DNA of 64,000 nt, from assembly GCA_947247005.1 (NCBI GenBank), contig OX365955.1, forward strand, positions 7,264,001-7,328,000, read 5' to 3'. Position numbers and translations under genes: made by a program. This DNA comes from Spisula solida (lineage: Eukaryota > Mollusca > Bivalvia > Venerida > Mactridae). The notes beneath the pieces were generated by a model that was given only the letters and a program-made list of their open reading frames with translations, did no database searches and had not been told where the DNA came from. Shown here in pieces: positions 32,101 through 44,500 of this stretch (positions are counted from its first letter, which is position 1; every line of letters begins with the position of its first letter).

Positions 32101-33222
32101 CTAAGATATATAATTAGCTTGGTTTAAACTTTCATGCTTGACATCAATCTTGATAGCCAATTTGAATAAGCTAAACATAAAGTGTTTTCAATGGTAGTTT
32201 TAATAGATCATTTATTACCTATAGCAGTACTTATATTAAAAATTAACAATTTCTATTACGTTACATGCTATTAAATGCTAATTTTCAGTTTGGCATATGT
32301 GGCAGTCATTTTTGCCGCCATTTTGATTTCAGCCGTCATGGGTGCCATCTAAAATTGGCTTAATCAATAAATAATGATATATTTATGCAGTGTATTACAG
32401 AAGTAATTATGTTTGAGACACTTACACTACAATCAATCAGCAAAATATCAATATGTAACTTCTTTATGATCCTAACAAATTGTTTGTATTATGGCGGCCA
32501 TCTTGGACGCCATTTTGAATCAGCTAATGGGTCAACTGTTTTGAATTAAAGTTTTCTTTGAGTATTTATAATATATTACACTAGTAGTAGACATAATTAA
32601 AACAATTTTTTAGTACAATTTGGCAATTATGGCAGCCATTATAGCCGTGATTTGGATTCCAGCTGCCATGGGTGCCATCTAAGATTCACTAAATCAATAA
32701 ATAATGATAAATTTATATTAATGAGTATGTTTTTAACATTTAAAATACAATCAACCCGCAAAAATAGCAATTTGTAACTTATTTCTAGTACCACAGGATA
32801 TTTTTCTAATTTTAGCGGCCATCTTGGACGCCATCTTAAATTTCTCGAAATGCTCAATGATGCAAGCTGGGCATCATTCAGATTCTTCAATAACAACATA
32901 TTCCCTAACAGAATACCAAAAAATATTTACTATACAGTCCAATGCCGGGTCTTACCTAAATATCCCATTTATAGACCGGACTATATGCAATTTGTTGAAT
33001 TCGGCAAATGTCCACACGATTCAAATTGCATATAGACTTGATAAACAATGACACTATTCGTAGTTACAACCAAATATATGTATCATACGTGTTTTCATTA
33101 TAAACACAGTTACACTTAGTCATAACAACAATTCATCATAGACTTCGGATATTTCGAGCACCTGGCTTAACTCGAGCATTTGGCTTGTCCCGATAGGTCC
33201 TCGAGATAACGAGGTTTTACTG
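29147..33222. mobile_element. pogo-like TIR element, 4.08 kb, non-autonomous
   Basis: Ends CAGTAAAACCTCG and inverse, flanked by TA on both sides (29145-29146 and 33223-33224). Subterminal 'TTCGAGCA.CCGG..TAATTCGAGC' words occur at both ends. No frame above about 95 codons and no transposase motif. It contains the foldback structure at 30240-33040. Confidence 0.7.
30240..33040. repeat. Large foldback (inverted repeat), about 2.8 kb
   Basis: The arms run about 30380-31260 and 32280-33010 and are inverse copies. The outer ends share more than 100 bp almost exactly (CAATGCCGGGTC, AGAATACCAAAAAATATTTA). Each arm is built of about three subrepeats of roughly 300 bp containing 'CAAGATGGCGNCCAAAATGG' and 'AAGTTACAAATTGCTATTTTTG'. 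The central 1 kb (31260-32280) includes a 'GGTGGGAATTTGACA' repeat. Apparent 90-codon frames recur in both arms because of the symmetry. Confidence 0.8.
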
Positions 33223-33567
33223 TATATTCTTGGATCCTCTCCATCTAAGCTATAAATGCTCAGCAAGTTTCATCACTAAACCTCAGTTTTCTGTTATTGC
33301 TGAGTGAAAGTTTTTGTATTTTTAGTAACTGTGACCCTGTCCCCACTGGCACCACTTTCAATACCAAGTTTGTGTTCACTCTTAACACAAGCAACCTATA
33401 CCGCTAGTTTTATCATTATATCTCATCCAACTGGAAACCATCAGTTTGTTGCTGAATGCAAACTATCAACCCAACAAAATCAGGTTAAAAATATGATAAA
33501 TATATACATTCAAGAAAAACGTAAAAAAAGCAATTAAAAAACATGGCCCCTAAAAATATTATCAACT

Positions 33568-33990
33568 AGAAGGGTTTTTAACACAAAAATGTATGTCTCC
33601 CAAAAGCGGCCGTAACTCCGGCAAAAATCATCTAGCCTAAAATTCCTGACAATAATTATGCACAACTAGGCTTGGTACCATGCGCATACAACTAGGCTTG
33701 GTACCATGCGCATACAACTAGGCTTGGTACCATGCGCATGCATTCATGTGAAGTTTCATTAAAATTGGACCAGTAGTTAAGGAAACGAAGTGCAGACAAA
33801 CCATCCAGACAAACGTCCGGCACAAAATCATATGTGTGTCCCCTTCTATATGTGGGAGACATAATTGTCTCCCCTTCTATATGTGGGAGACATAATTGTC
33901 TCCCCTTCTATATGTGGGAGACATAATTGTCTCCCCTTCTATATGTGGGAGACATAATTGTCTCCCCTTCTATATGTGGGAGACATAATT
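33568..33990. repeat. GGGAGACATA-family repeat with internal and terminal tandem arrays
   Basis: Body 33568-33838. Within it a 26-bp unit (ACAACTAGGCTTGGTACCAT + GCGCAT) is present three times at 33661-33738. At its right end a 31-bp unit with the palindrome GGGAGACATAATTGTCTCCC is repeated almost five times (33839-33990). Non-coding. Confidence 0.85.
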
Positions 33991-34695
33991 CTCCTAGTGT
34001 CGAACAACTTACGGAGAATTTAACCTGATCCTGACATTTATGTATAAATATATTACTGTTACAAGGTTCTTGCATTGAATATATAAATTTCTGCGAGCAA
34101 ATCATGCAATATCGGTTAGATTAGTGTTGGTACTTCCCAATTAAGAAAACACATATAACCCGGATTATAAATATAGAAATATATCAGCTTTAATTTATGC
34201 TAATAGAAAGTCAAATCAAGTCACTTCCCAGTACTATAACACATGTTAGAACAGGGCATTCATTTTCTCATATGCACAGGCTGAGATTTTGTATTTTCAG
34301 CCATTGATCAAATTCATTACTAGCTCCGCTTTTAGCTTCATGAATCTAGGAACATTAAAATATAATTTATTGTCATCATTACAGCATTTAGCAGTAAGGC
34401 CTAAAAACCTGGTTTGTTTTCCGGAACATGCCCAAAAAAGATAAGTAGGTGGGAAAATATATTTTTAACATTGAAAAAGAGCAGCAACCCTAACACCATG
34501 TCTCAACAATTTTTTATTTACCTGTATATATGGAGACCATTAAATTTTCACCTAATCAGTTAACCGAACTGTATTCTAACCAGTCCTTATTCTTACCCTT
34601 CCACCAGGAGCCAGACTTGCTGGGTAACAAATCCTGCACACAAATCACAGCTCTTTAAACCAGATGGTAGACATTATAAACAAGTTGCAAGCATT
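33991..34695. other. Intergenic, nothing recognised
   Basis: AT-rich DNA without coding signal or clear repeat structure. Confidence 0.4.
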
Positions 34696-34699
34696 ACAG

Positions 34700-35290
34700 A
34701 AGTCCCCTACCAGTTTGAAGCCATGACACTTTAAATTATTTTCAATGTTTCTGATGCCATGGCAGCCTGAACTTTGTCAAATTCAAATATTGATAAAGAT
34801 GTGTCATACCATCATTGATCTCTGTCCATACAGCATAAATCATCATAAATGTTTTGGTTATTCAAAGATCAAGGTAAAGGGAAGAATTTCCATATCCATA
34901 GCAACCACAATTTTTATATGATCATAATATAAATGTGTATAATATCCTTATTTGCACCTACCCACATACAAAGTTTCATAAACCTAGTTTAGAAACTGTT
35001 AGTGTTATTGCAGGATCCAGATTTCACAGTATTTTCACTATTGAGGCCCGAATGGAAGATTGGGAAACCAAATGTGTAGCCTCATTAAATAAAGTCTTTA
35101 CTTACTTACTATTGCTATATCCATAGCAATCATAACTTTGGCAGAATGGAACAATATTTGCACATGCATAATCTCCTTATTGGCCCCTACCCGAATACCA
35201 AGATTCATAAACCTAGCTTGAAAACTGTTGCATTATGGCAGGATCTAGATTATTGATGGACAGAGGATGGAGGGCAGACCTATAGTCCCC
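34700..35290 (-). repeat. AGTCCCC dispersed repeat (inverted), interrupted by a LINE-type tail
   Basis: Two diverged units in reverse orientation relative to the copy at 10408 (CAAAGTTTCATAAACCTAG, CAGGATCCAG). Between them, 35030-35106 ends TAAATAAAGTCTTTACTTAC + TTAC, a (TTAC)n 3' tail. The same tail is inverted at about 61755-61833. Confidence 0.65.
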
Positions 35291-35644
35291 TCTGGTTCAA
35301 AAATAATATATAAGCAACATAATATATACATGTTCATTGTAAGGCCATGTTTTGATTACCCTGAGTCTTAAATACAGAATAAATACCTAAATGTAAATAT
35401 TGTAAGCATTAGCAAATCAAACCTTGTGTTTTATGCAATAACATGATCGACAACCTGAAGATTGAGGTCCTGACCCTGAATAAATGTGCACAGTTATCCC
35501 AGAGACTGACACAGAAAGCTAGGGTGACTCAAGACTATATATCACAGTGCTTGCTATTCTTTGATTAGTCAAGCTGACCATTCAAGACAACTTAAAGCAA
35601 CCAATGGTTAACTCACACTATCAGCAGAGGCTACTATGTGACAA

Positions 35645-35992
35645 GAGATGTTTGTAAAACATGTATGCCTCCATTGCAGCCCAATAGTCAGAAATGGTAA
35701 AAGTCTGTGAGTGACCTTTGACCAACTGACCATAAAATCAATAGGGGTCTTCTGCTGTTGATGACCAAACTCCATGTAAAGTTTGAAGAGCTTAGGGTAA
35801 AGCGTTCTTGAGTTATTGAACAGAAACCATTTGAATAGTCAAAAATTGTAAAGGTCACAGTGACCTTGACCTACTAACCTCAAAATCAATAGAAGATCCT
35901 AGGGCAAAGCGCTCTTGAGTTATTGAATGGAAACCGACCTACACGTGCAAAGCAATATACCCCCTTATCAAAGATGGGGGCATAATTAAATT
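35645..35992 (+). repeat. Dispersed repeat, 'GATGTTTGTAAAACATGTAT' family
   Basis: Same block order as 16940-17225, with an internal duplication of the 'GCGTTCTTGAGTTATTGAA' block. It ends in CCCCCTTATCAAAGATGGGG, a short hairpin. Non-coding. 35993-36960 shows nothing further except AT-rich DNA. Confidence 0.65.
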
Positions 35993-36966
35993 AACAAATT
36001 ATATATACATGTATATGCAACTATATTAAAACTGTCATACAGTACAAAACAACTTTAGCAGACTCTAATAAAGTACTCATATAAAATATGAATATTAAAA
36101 AAAGTCAAGGGCCGTAACTCTGTTGACACACACAACTTCACAGGCTAATCAACATTGCTAAAAATTTTCATGACTCAAACTTATCTACACATTTGGAGAT
36201 AGGTGTGACACAAAAACTACTCAAACCAATCCTGCTTGCAAGCCCATCCATCTGAAATATTCCCCAATCTTTAAACATTTGTGATAGTACCCTTTTCAAA
36301 TAACACAAAACCAGAAAAATTGTTTTAAAACTAACTGTTTCTGGAATTGATCATATGGCAGCATCAGCTTGAAAAAAATCAACAATAAAAAGCATGTAAA
36401 TAATATGATAATATAAATAATCCTAAAAATCTTGATTTATTCAATAAACAAGACTGCATTCAATAAACGATTTTGATCCCCCGGTGAAAGCCTTGTCCAT
36501 AAAAACTGGCTAAGTCAATCAGGTGCCATCGGTCTGTTGAAATGTTGGATAGTGTTACTTGGCTTTAAGAGTGTAAGGTGTTTATGATGGTAAACAAGTA
36601 CACCATCAAGTTTGAAAGCAATGCCTTGATGGACTTTAAAAGTATTTAAGTTTCAGCAACTTGAAAGTTTTGGTTAACATTTTCAGACCGACGGACAATC
36701 ACTATATGCCTCCTGCATTAGTAGATGCCGGGGCATATAAAATATTAGCACAATTTCTATGTAATCTCTCTATATACATGTACACATGGTTAGGGGTCTG
36801 CAGAACATAATCTCAAAATGGTATATTTTTGTCCCTAGTCAAATTTGTATATGTTTGTCCAAATCAAATTATGTATTTTTGACCAATCAAATTACATAAT
36901 TTCACGAACAGTCAAACCTATCTTAAACATCCAGGCAAGAAAAACTCCATAAAGTATAGCCATTAA

Positions 36967-37220
36967 AACCAGGCCCATATCTCCAGAAGCATCTGAAATA
37001 GAAATCTCACCTGGAATTGGAAATTTTGCTCAAATCAGAGCCATAATTTTTGATAGAGCTGAAGTTTGAGCTCTTAAATTTCACTGTAATAAACCCAAAA
37101 GAATGTTTGTTTTGTGATTCCAAGTTTGAGCCTAGCCTCTCATGGAAATTACCTTAAATGACATATATCTGAGAGGAGATTTAGCTCAAGTTGAAATGCT
37201 TTTGAAAATCAGGGCCTAAT
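36967..37220. mobile_element. MITE, GGCCCTGATCTCC family
   Basis: Left ATCTCCAGAAGCATCTGAAA, right inverse ending AATCAGGGCCTAAT. More decayed than the 24.6-kb copy. Confidence 0.6.
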
Positions 37221-37435
37221 GGCCAAATCATATAGCTGTATGAATACAACTGAGATTTATCAATAGTGATATTTTCAGTGGATTGAAATCTACAGGATCA
37301 AACAAAATGCAATAAAACACAATTTAATTATTTGAGCAAAATAGGACAATGACATGGATGCCCAACATAGTAAAAAATCCTGTGTTAAAAATAATAACTG
37401 TACACAATTATTACACTCTGTCATTACATAACTAC

Positions 37436-37556
37436 ATCATGTGACGTTGGTGATTGTATCATGTGACGTCGGTGATTGTATCATGTGTCGTCAGTGATTG
37501 TATCATGTGACGTCAGTGATTGTATCATGTGACGTCGGTGATTGTATCATGTGTCG
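37436..37556 (+). repeat. 22-bp minisatellite with CRE-like core, about 5 units
   Basis: Unit ATCATGTGACGTCGGTGATT + GT. Four of the units read TGACGT(C/T) and one contains the full palindrome TGACGTCA. The array lies about 0.9 kb beyond the distal ACSS3 terminal exon. Confidence 0.85.
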
Positions 37557-37639
37557 TTAGCAGAAAGATTACTATGATTCATCTATAATATTATCCAGAG
37601 ACTATAGTAAAGATAACATCTATCTATAGTCTCTGTATC

Positions 37640-38240
37640 ATCTTATAACATTCAAATAATGATAATTCAACAAGTGCACAAAAAACTATGTAATAATAAT
37701 AATAACAAGAAATATCACTGAATGTGATGAATACCCCAAGAAACTGCTTGACACAGTCAGATATGCACAACAAGACTTGGTACTGGTCATTCACGCAAAG
37801 TTTCGTTGAAATCCGACCATTGGTTACAGAGAAATAGTGCGGACAAAGTTTATCAGTGTTAAAAAACAAAGGGCCATAACTACCTAAAAATTGATCCAAC
37901 TACCATGTGCCAACGATATGCACAACTAAACTTGGTACTGATCATTCATGCAAAATTTCATTGAAATCCGACCATTGGTGACAGAGAAATAGCACAGACA
38001 AAATTTAAATGTGTAAAAAAACAAAGGGCCATAACTACCTTTAAATTAATCCGACAAACATGTGCCGACAATATGCACAACTAGACTTGGTACTGATCAT
38101 TCATACTAAGTTTCGTTAAAATCCGACCAATGGTTACAGACAAATAGCGCGGACAAATTTTGCACGGACCAACCGACAGACCAACCAACCAACCTCAAGC
38201 ATGACTCCAATATAGCCCCCATATACTATATATCTGGGGG
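37640..38240 (-). repeat. Tandem dispersed repeat, about 170-bp unit
   Basis: Nearly three units marked by ATATGCACAACTARACTTGG, AAATCCGACCAWTGGT and AACAAAGGGCCATAACTACC. It ends with a hairpin at ATATAGCCCCCATATACTAT. Non-coding. Confidence 0.7.
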
Positions 38241-38261
38241 TATAATGATAATAATAATTTC

Positions 38262-38267
38262 TTTATT
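38262..38267 (-). terminator. ACSS3: Candidate polyadenylation signal, distal ACSS3 end
   Basis: AATAAA on the - strand, 235 bp after the TGA of the distal terminal exon. Confidence 0.4.
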
Positions 38268-38501
38268 TCCTGTGGATAACATAATTGGCGAACCAATTTT
38301 CATTATTGTCCACTGACCATAAAATGCACCAAGACTGCTTATAAGTATAATAATTATATTAACATTTTTTTTTAAACATTTAACACTACAAAGCTTAACA
38401 ATCTCAGATCTGTAACAATACAAAATATTTGTAAAATAAGTGTGCCATTTCATTTAGACCATCAGTTTTGTCTGTCTTACAGAGACTAAACATATTAAAT
38501 A

Positions 38502-38597
38502 TCAGCTGTTTTCTGGAGATCCAGTAGAAAAACCTGCATTGTTCAGGGATTGGCTAATTGTTACGTATACTGTGGCATCTTCAATGGCGGCCGGAAT
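38502..38597 (-). CDS. ACSS3: ACSS3 alternative terminal exon (distal)
   Basis: After a strong pyrimidine tract and TTTTAG, phase 0: 31 codons beginning [18 protein letters not shown], then TGA. The start aligns with the proximal exon ([11 protein letters not shown]), and the DNA CCATTGAAGATGCCA is shared exactly. Either exon can follow the donor at 44350 in frame. It could be an alternative 3' end or a duplicated relic; only transcripts would decide. Confidence 0.6.
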   Translation of the reverse strand: MPAAIEDATVYVTISQSLNNAGFSTGSPENS

Positions 38598-41500
38598 CTA
38601 AAACAGAGGAAGATATACATTTGTACACTTAAATCAAGTAAACTTATGGCACAGTATAGCATTCAACATTTCTTAAATAACAGCACTTATCTTGTCAAAG
38701 CATCGTATTCAAATTTCATAAATGACATATTTCCAGCATAACTCAACAGTTCTATATAAAGTACATACCTCAAACTCTGCATTATAAAAGAAGTAACCTA
38801 TCCAAAAATGTCACCATTTTACACGTTATCAACCAACACATGGGAACCCGTAAAAATTAAAGTAAATATTTCTACCGGTACATGCTATTATATAAATAAC
38901 ACATGGCTGCGAGGGTGATAGTAAATAATTTACTGTCACCCAAGCAGGCCAGCCATGTGTTATTCATTTTATTATATCAAAAAAATACAAGCATTTTAGA
39001 AAATAAAATATCAACAAATTTAAGCAGCACTTAGACTGCGGTTATGATAATTTTACATGCACAATCTCAGTCTGTATAAGGTTGTAATGATTTGATAGTT
39101 AAAATTGACAAAATTTGCTAAAAATAGCATGTAAAATATACACAATTATAAGAATAGCATACGGATACTCAAAATAGTTCAAATTTCTATAAATAGCCCA
39201 GCCTTGTTTTTACTAACAGTGATCGAACAAAATATCACATAGTGTTTAAACAAAATATCATCTGGCACGCCTATGGGGAAAATACATTGAGAGGTCACGT
39301 TAAGTATTATAAAATAATTTATCACACAATCAAAGTGGCTAAATATCTGAAATTAAAAAGTTTCCACTAGTACAGTAATTATTTCATTAAGTTAAGTTAC
39401 AATTTTTTTAGGGCTGCTTTCAGCAATTCAGCCACCCTTTGACATTTAACTTCCCCTGGTCATTGGGCTACCTAAGGAAACCTGCGTTCAAGTCTCCCTC
39501 GGGAGACTGTTTCTCTTCTGGATTGTGTGCAGCCAACATCGAGATACAGCACCCAGGAATATCAAACATGTACAGACACCGCCCTCACAGGTACCAATTC
39601 ACACCTGAGTCAAGTGGAGCATTGTAGGTTATTCTTGCTCAGAGAAATTAAGCAGTGGTTCAGACGGGGATGGAACCCCGGACCTTTTGATCCCAAAGTG
39701 TGCACCCTACCTTTAGGCCACTGCTCCCCACACATTATGCATTTGTATTCTAATCAAGTAGTCACGCATTAGCTAAGAAAAGGATATAAGAAAGCTAAAA
39801 ACACCAAAAGCATGTACAATACACATGTAGAAACAACTTTTTAGATAGAAAGTTAGTATTTTTTTTATAGAATGTTAGTCCTTTTAGATAGAAAGTTTGT
39901 ATTTTTTTTATAGAATGTTAGTCCTTTTAGATAGAAAGTTTGTATTTTTCTATAGAAATTAGTCATTTGAGATAGAAGTTAGTCATTTAAGATAGAAAGT
40001 TAGTATTTTTTTACAGAAAGTTAGTCATTTTAGATTCAGAAGATGTCCAAGTTCCAAATGCTCTCCTGGCTTTGGTTTGAAAGTCCCATACAAAAGGCTA
40101 TTAGTATAGTCAGAAGTGGAACGGGCGATCAAACAACATTGACCGTTTAGTTGCAAATCCTGAGTGTTACCACAGGAGCTTGAAGCATCACCATCCTTTA
40201 AAGCCATAATTATTATCTCTCCCAAGACCTTTTTCCGATCATCAAGTAAATAGACTAATTACAAGGAATTCGGATATTTTTCACAAATGACCAATAATTG
40301 ACGACATAATGTTAAATGTATCAGTCAAAGAAGTATGCCAAAAATCACATTTTAGTGTAATGTACAGATGACAAAATACTAATTTTGTAAGAGTTGCTTC
40401 CCTTAGATTATAAATTGTGCATTTTTTATACAATTCATTATTTTGTAAACCAATCCAGATGTAGGTTGTATTTCATTTTCTTCCATCTTATGCTGTTTCC
40501 ACCTTTGGGACCATTTATGGCCTAATGTGGCTTTAAATCTTTGTTAATTAATATCACATCATTAGTACAGCTTTCACCAATGTTAAGATAAAACAAATAT
40601 AACTCTAGAATGATAAATTGCTGAAGTAAAACAAACACAAAATTCTTTATATTTATTGTGTTGGAACATTTAGGAGACTGAAATCTTGATATATTAATGC
40701 TCTATGTTTGACTGCCTTCATGGATCAATGTCTGACCAGGCCCTCATCTCCAAAAACATTTCAATTTGAGCTAAATTTAAGTTCAAATATTGTCATATCT
40801 TTGAGTTCATTTCCAAGCAAGACTAAACTAATACGTAACAAAAACAATGTCCATAGTTTGTTACAGGTAATCTTCAAGGCTTCAACTTGACAGTTGTCTC
40901 AAATTCAGACTCTGATTTGAGTAAAATCTCAATTTGAGTAGATATTTGCTGGGAGATTGGTTTAAGACAGTTTTGTGATGTTTTTGTTTTGCAATTTATC
41001 ATACTGTATTGTATGAAACTCTTTACTTGGAACTCATGAAAATCAGTGCTTATCTGTTGTACAATAAGGTTTGAAATTTTAACAAATTAAAACGTACTTA
41101 TAACATACAATAACAAAACACACAAAGATAAATGAGTTCCAAGTTAAAACAATCGGACAATACTTGAAAAGGCTTGACCATAACAACAACCCCCAGCATG
41201 CATTGCATATACACCTGTGGGTTTGTCTTTAGCATATCCAATGGACTGTAAGGCCAATTTAATGGCCGGGTATACGCTGGCATCTTCAATGGTAACTGGT
41301 ATCTGCAATATTGGACAGATCAATTCAATATACAACATTCAACATTGATTTACACAAAGACCAGATTTTCTAACATTTAGGCCTAGAAATCTGCTGAAAC
41401 TTGATTCCAGCAAAAACAATACTCTGGGCACTGCCATGGTGCGCAATTTTTCTACTTGCCCCCGCAAATCTTAATCATTACAAAAACCTGTCCACATTCT

Positions 41501-44500
41501 TTGAATAGTGAAGCCAACTATGATTATGTGCAAATTATCCATTTTGTTGATCAGAAACCAAATTTACAAAGGAAAAGGCAGAGTTTATGCCAAGGGTTTG
41601 AAAGTTTTATTTCAAATGAAGCATTTCCTTGATGAAAGAGATCAGATATATTTCAGACGATACTCTCGTTATAAATTTGGAAAGAAGATTGTAAAAATAA
41701 AAGGTCTGACTGTACGATATCGCTGGCTTAGAATTAGATGGCCGTAAGTGCTACTTAGAACCTTATAAGACTCATGCATAAATATTATGATAAAAATATT
41801 TTATGATAAAAACTCTGCGAGCCAGATGTGTGACCTGACAAAATGCACATTTTTCATGGAAAACTATCCAGTATTGGGCTACATATCCGACTCACAAGAG
41901 TTCTCTAGTCATCTGAACAAAAAACGACAAAGTTATGCTCTGGTAAAAAAAATGTCCTGATAAAATCAAGCAAAAGGGAATCATTCAAAAACTACACAAG
42001 ATAGAGTTATGATTTTGCGCACTGCACTTCATGTCACAACAAGAAACATGCATACCAATTTTGGAGTCATTCATAATTATGGTGACAAAGTTATGCCCAG
42101 GACAAGAAATGCTTATAAAATCAATCAAAGGGAAATATTTCAACAAGAGGGCCCAAAGGGCCCTAGGTCGCTCACCTGTCGAACTTGACCTAGATTTTGT
42201 AGAGATGATCATTGTGACCAAGTTTCATACAGATAAGGCCAATATTTTGACCTCTAGAGACTACACAAGGTTTTTATATGATTTGACTTAATGACCTAGT
42301 TTTTGACCCCAGATAAACCAATATCAATCTTGGCCTAGATTTTGTTGCGATGATTATTGTGACCAAGTTTCATAAAGATAAGGTCGACATTGTGACCTCT
42401 AGTGACTACACAAGGTTTTTCTATGATTGAACCATGTGACCTAGTTTTTGACCCAAGATGACCCAATATCAAACTTGACCTAGATATTGTTAAGATGATC
42501 ATTGTGACCAAGTTTCATACAGATTAGGCCAATATTGTGACGTCTAGTGACTACACAAAGTTTTTCTATTATTTGACATTGTGACCTAGTTTTTGACCCC
42601 AGATGACCCAATATCAAACTTGACCTAGATTTTGTTGAGATGACCATTGTGACCAAGTTTCATAAAGATTGAGTCAAAATTGTGACCTCTAGTGACTACA
42701 CAAGGTTTTTCTATGATTTGACCTAGTGACCTAGTTTTTGACCCCAGATGACCCCATATCAAACTTGGCCTAGCTTTTGTTGAGATGATCATTGTGACCA
42801 AGTTTCATAAAGATTAGACCAAAATTGTGACCTCAAGTGACTACACAAGATTTTTCTATGATTTGACCTTGTGACCTAGTTTTTAACCCCTTATGACCCA
42901 ATATCGAACTTGACCTAGATTTTGTCGAGATGATCATAGTGACAAAGTTTCATAAAGATTAAGTCAAAATTGTGACCTCTAGTGACTACACAAGGTTTTT
43001 CTATGATTTGACCTTGTGACCTAGTTTTTGACCCCGGATGACCCAATATCGAACTTGACCTAGATTTTGTCGAGATGATCGTTGTGACCAAGTTTCATAA
43101 AGATTAAGTCAAAATTGTGACCTCTAGTGACTACACAAGGTTTTTCTATGATTTGACCTAGTGACCTAGTTTTTGACCCCGGATGACCCAATATCGAACT
43201 TGACTTAGATTTTGTCGAGATGATCATTGTGACCAAGTTTCATAAAGATTAAGTCAAAATTGTGACCTCTAGTGACTACACAAGGTTTTTCTATGATTTG
43301 ACCTAGTGACCTAGTTTTTGACCCCGGATGACCCAATATCGAACTTGATTTAGATTTTGTTGAGATGATCATTGTGACCAAGTTTCATAAAGATTAAGTC
43401 AAAATTGTGACCTCTAGTGACTACACAAGGTTTTTCTATGATTTGACCTAGTGACCTAGTTTTTGACCCCAGATGACCCAATATCGAACTTGGCCTAGAT
43501 TTTGTTGAGATGATCATTGTGACCAAGTTTCATAAAGATTAGGCTAAAATTGTGACCTCTAGTGTCTACACAAGCCAATTGTTGACGGACGGACGACGGA
43601 CGGACGACGGACGACGGACGGACGAAGAGTGATCACAAAAGCTCACTCTGTCACTTTGTGACAGGTGAGCTAAAAATGGCACAAGGTACAGTTATGGTTC
43701 TTATGCACTGCACTTAGACTTTTTGTAAGAAACATGCATACCAAGTTTCAAGGCAATCAACCTTATGGTGACAAAACTATGCTACGGACAAGAAATGCTC
43801 TGATAAAATCAATCAAAGGGCAATAATTCAAAAGCGATGCAAAGAAGAGTTATGGTTCTTGGGCACTGCACTTTGGCTTATTGCAAGAAACATGCATACT
43901 AAATCTTGAATCATTTGAACTTTAGGTGACAAAGTTATGCTCCGGACAAGAGATGCTCTAATAAAATCAATCAAAGGGAAATAATTCAAAAACGATGCAA
44001 GATACAGTTACGGTTCTTATGCACTGCACTTCGGCTAATTGCAAGAAACATACATACCGAATATTGAGTCATTTGAACCGAAAGTGACAAATATATGCTC
44101 CGGACAAGAAAATTTGACCGCTGCCACCGCCACTGTCGACAGAAAAATTGGAAGGGGTCATGTTGACCAAACTGAAGTTTAAAAAGCTTGTTTTTCTATG
44201 ATTTTTAGTAAAGAGTAGTTTTCAGACAGTTTTTTCTTGCTTTCTCAAAATATTGATTTTGTACTTATAAGTTACCTTCTTATTCTAAGCCAGCGATATG
44301 TCTGTGTACATTATGATATGTTTTATCAAAGTACTGAATGGATACTCACCTTAAATGGCTGTCCAGCAGCCATGGCAGCAATTGTGTTTCTTGCAATTTT
44401 TCCTGAGCGAGTTTTCGGTAGTTTGGGAACCAGAATTGCAAGTTTAAAACTGGCTACCGGCCCTATACTTTCTCGTACACATTTGATGACATCTCTTTTA

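Noticed and set aside
30238..33035. Paired 60-90-codon frames as conserved small proteins
   Set aside because: They recur only because the two foldback arms are inverse copies. No start context or domain.
33839..33990. CRISPR-like array
   Set aside because: Direct repeats are contiguous without unique spacers, in eukaryotic DNA, and derive from a repeat terminus.
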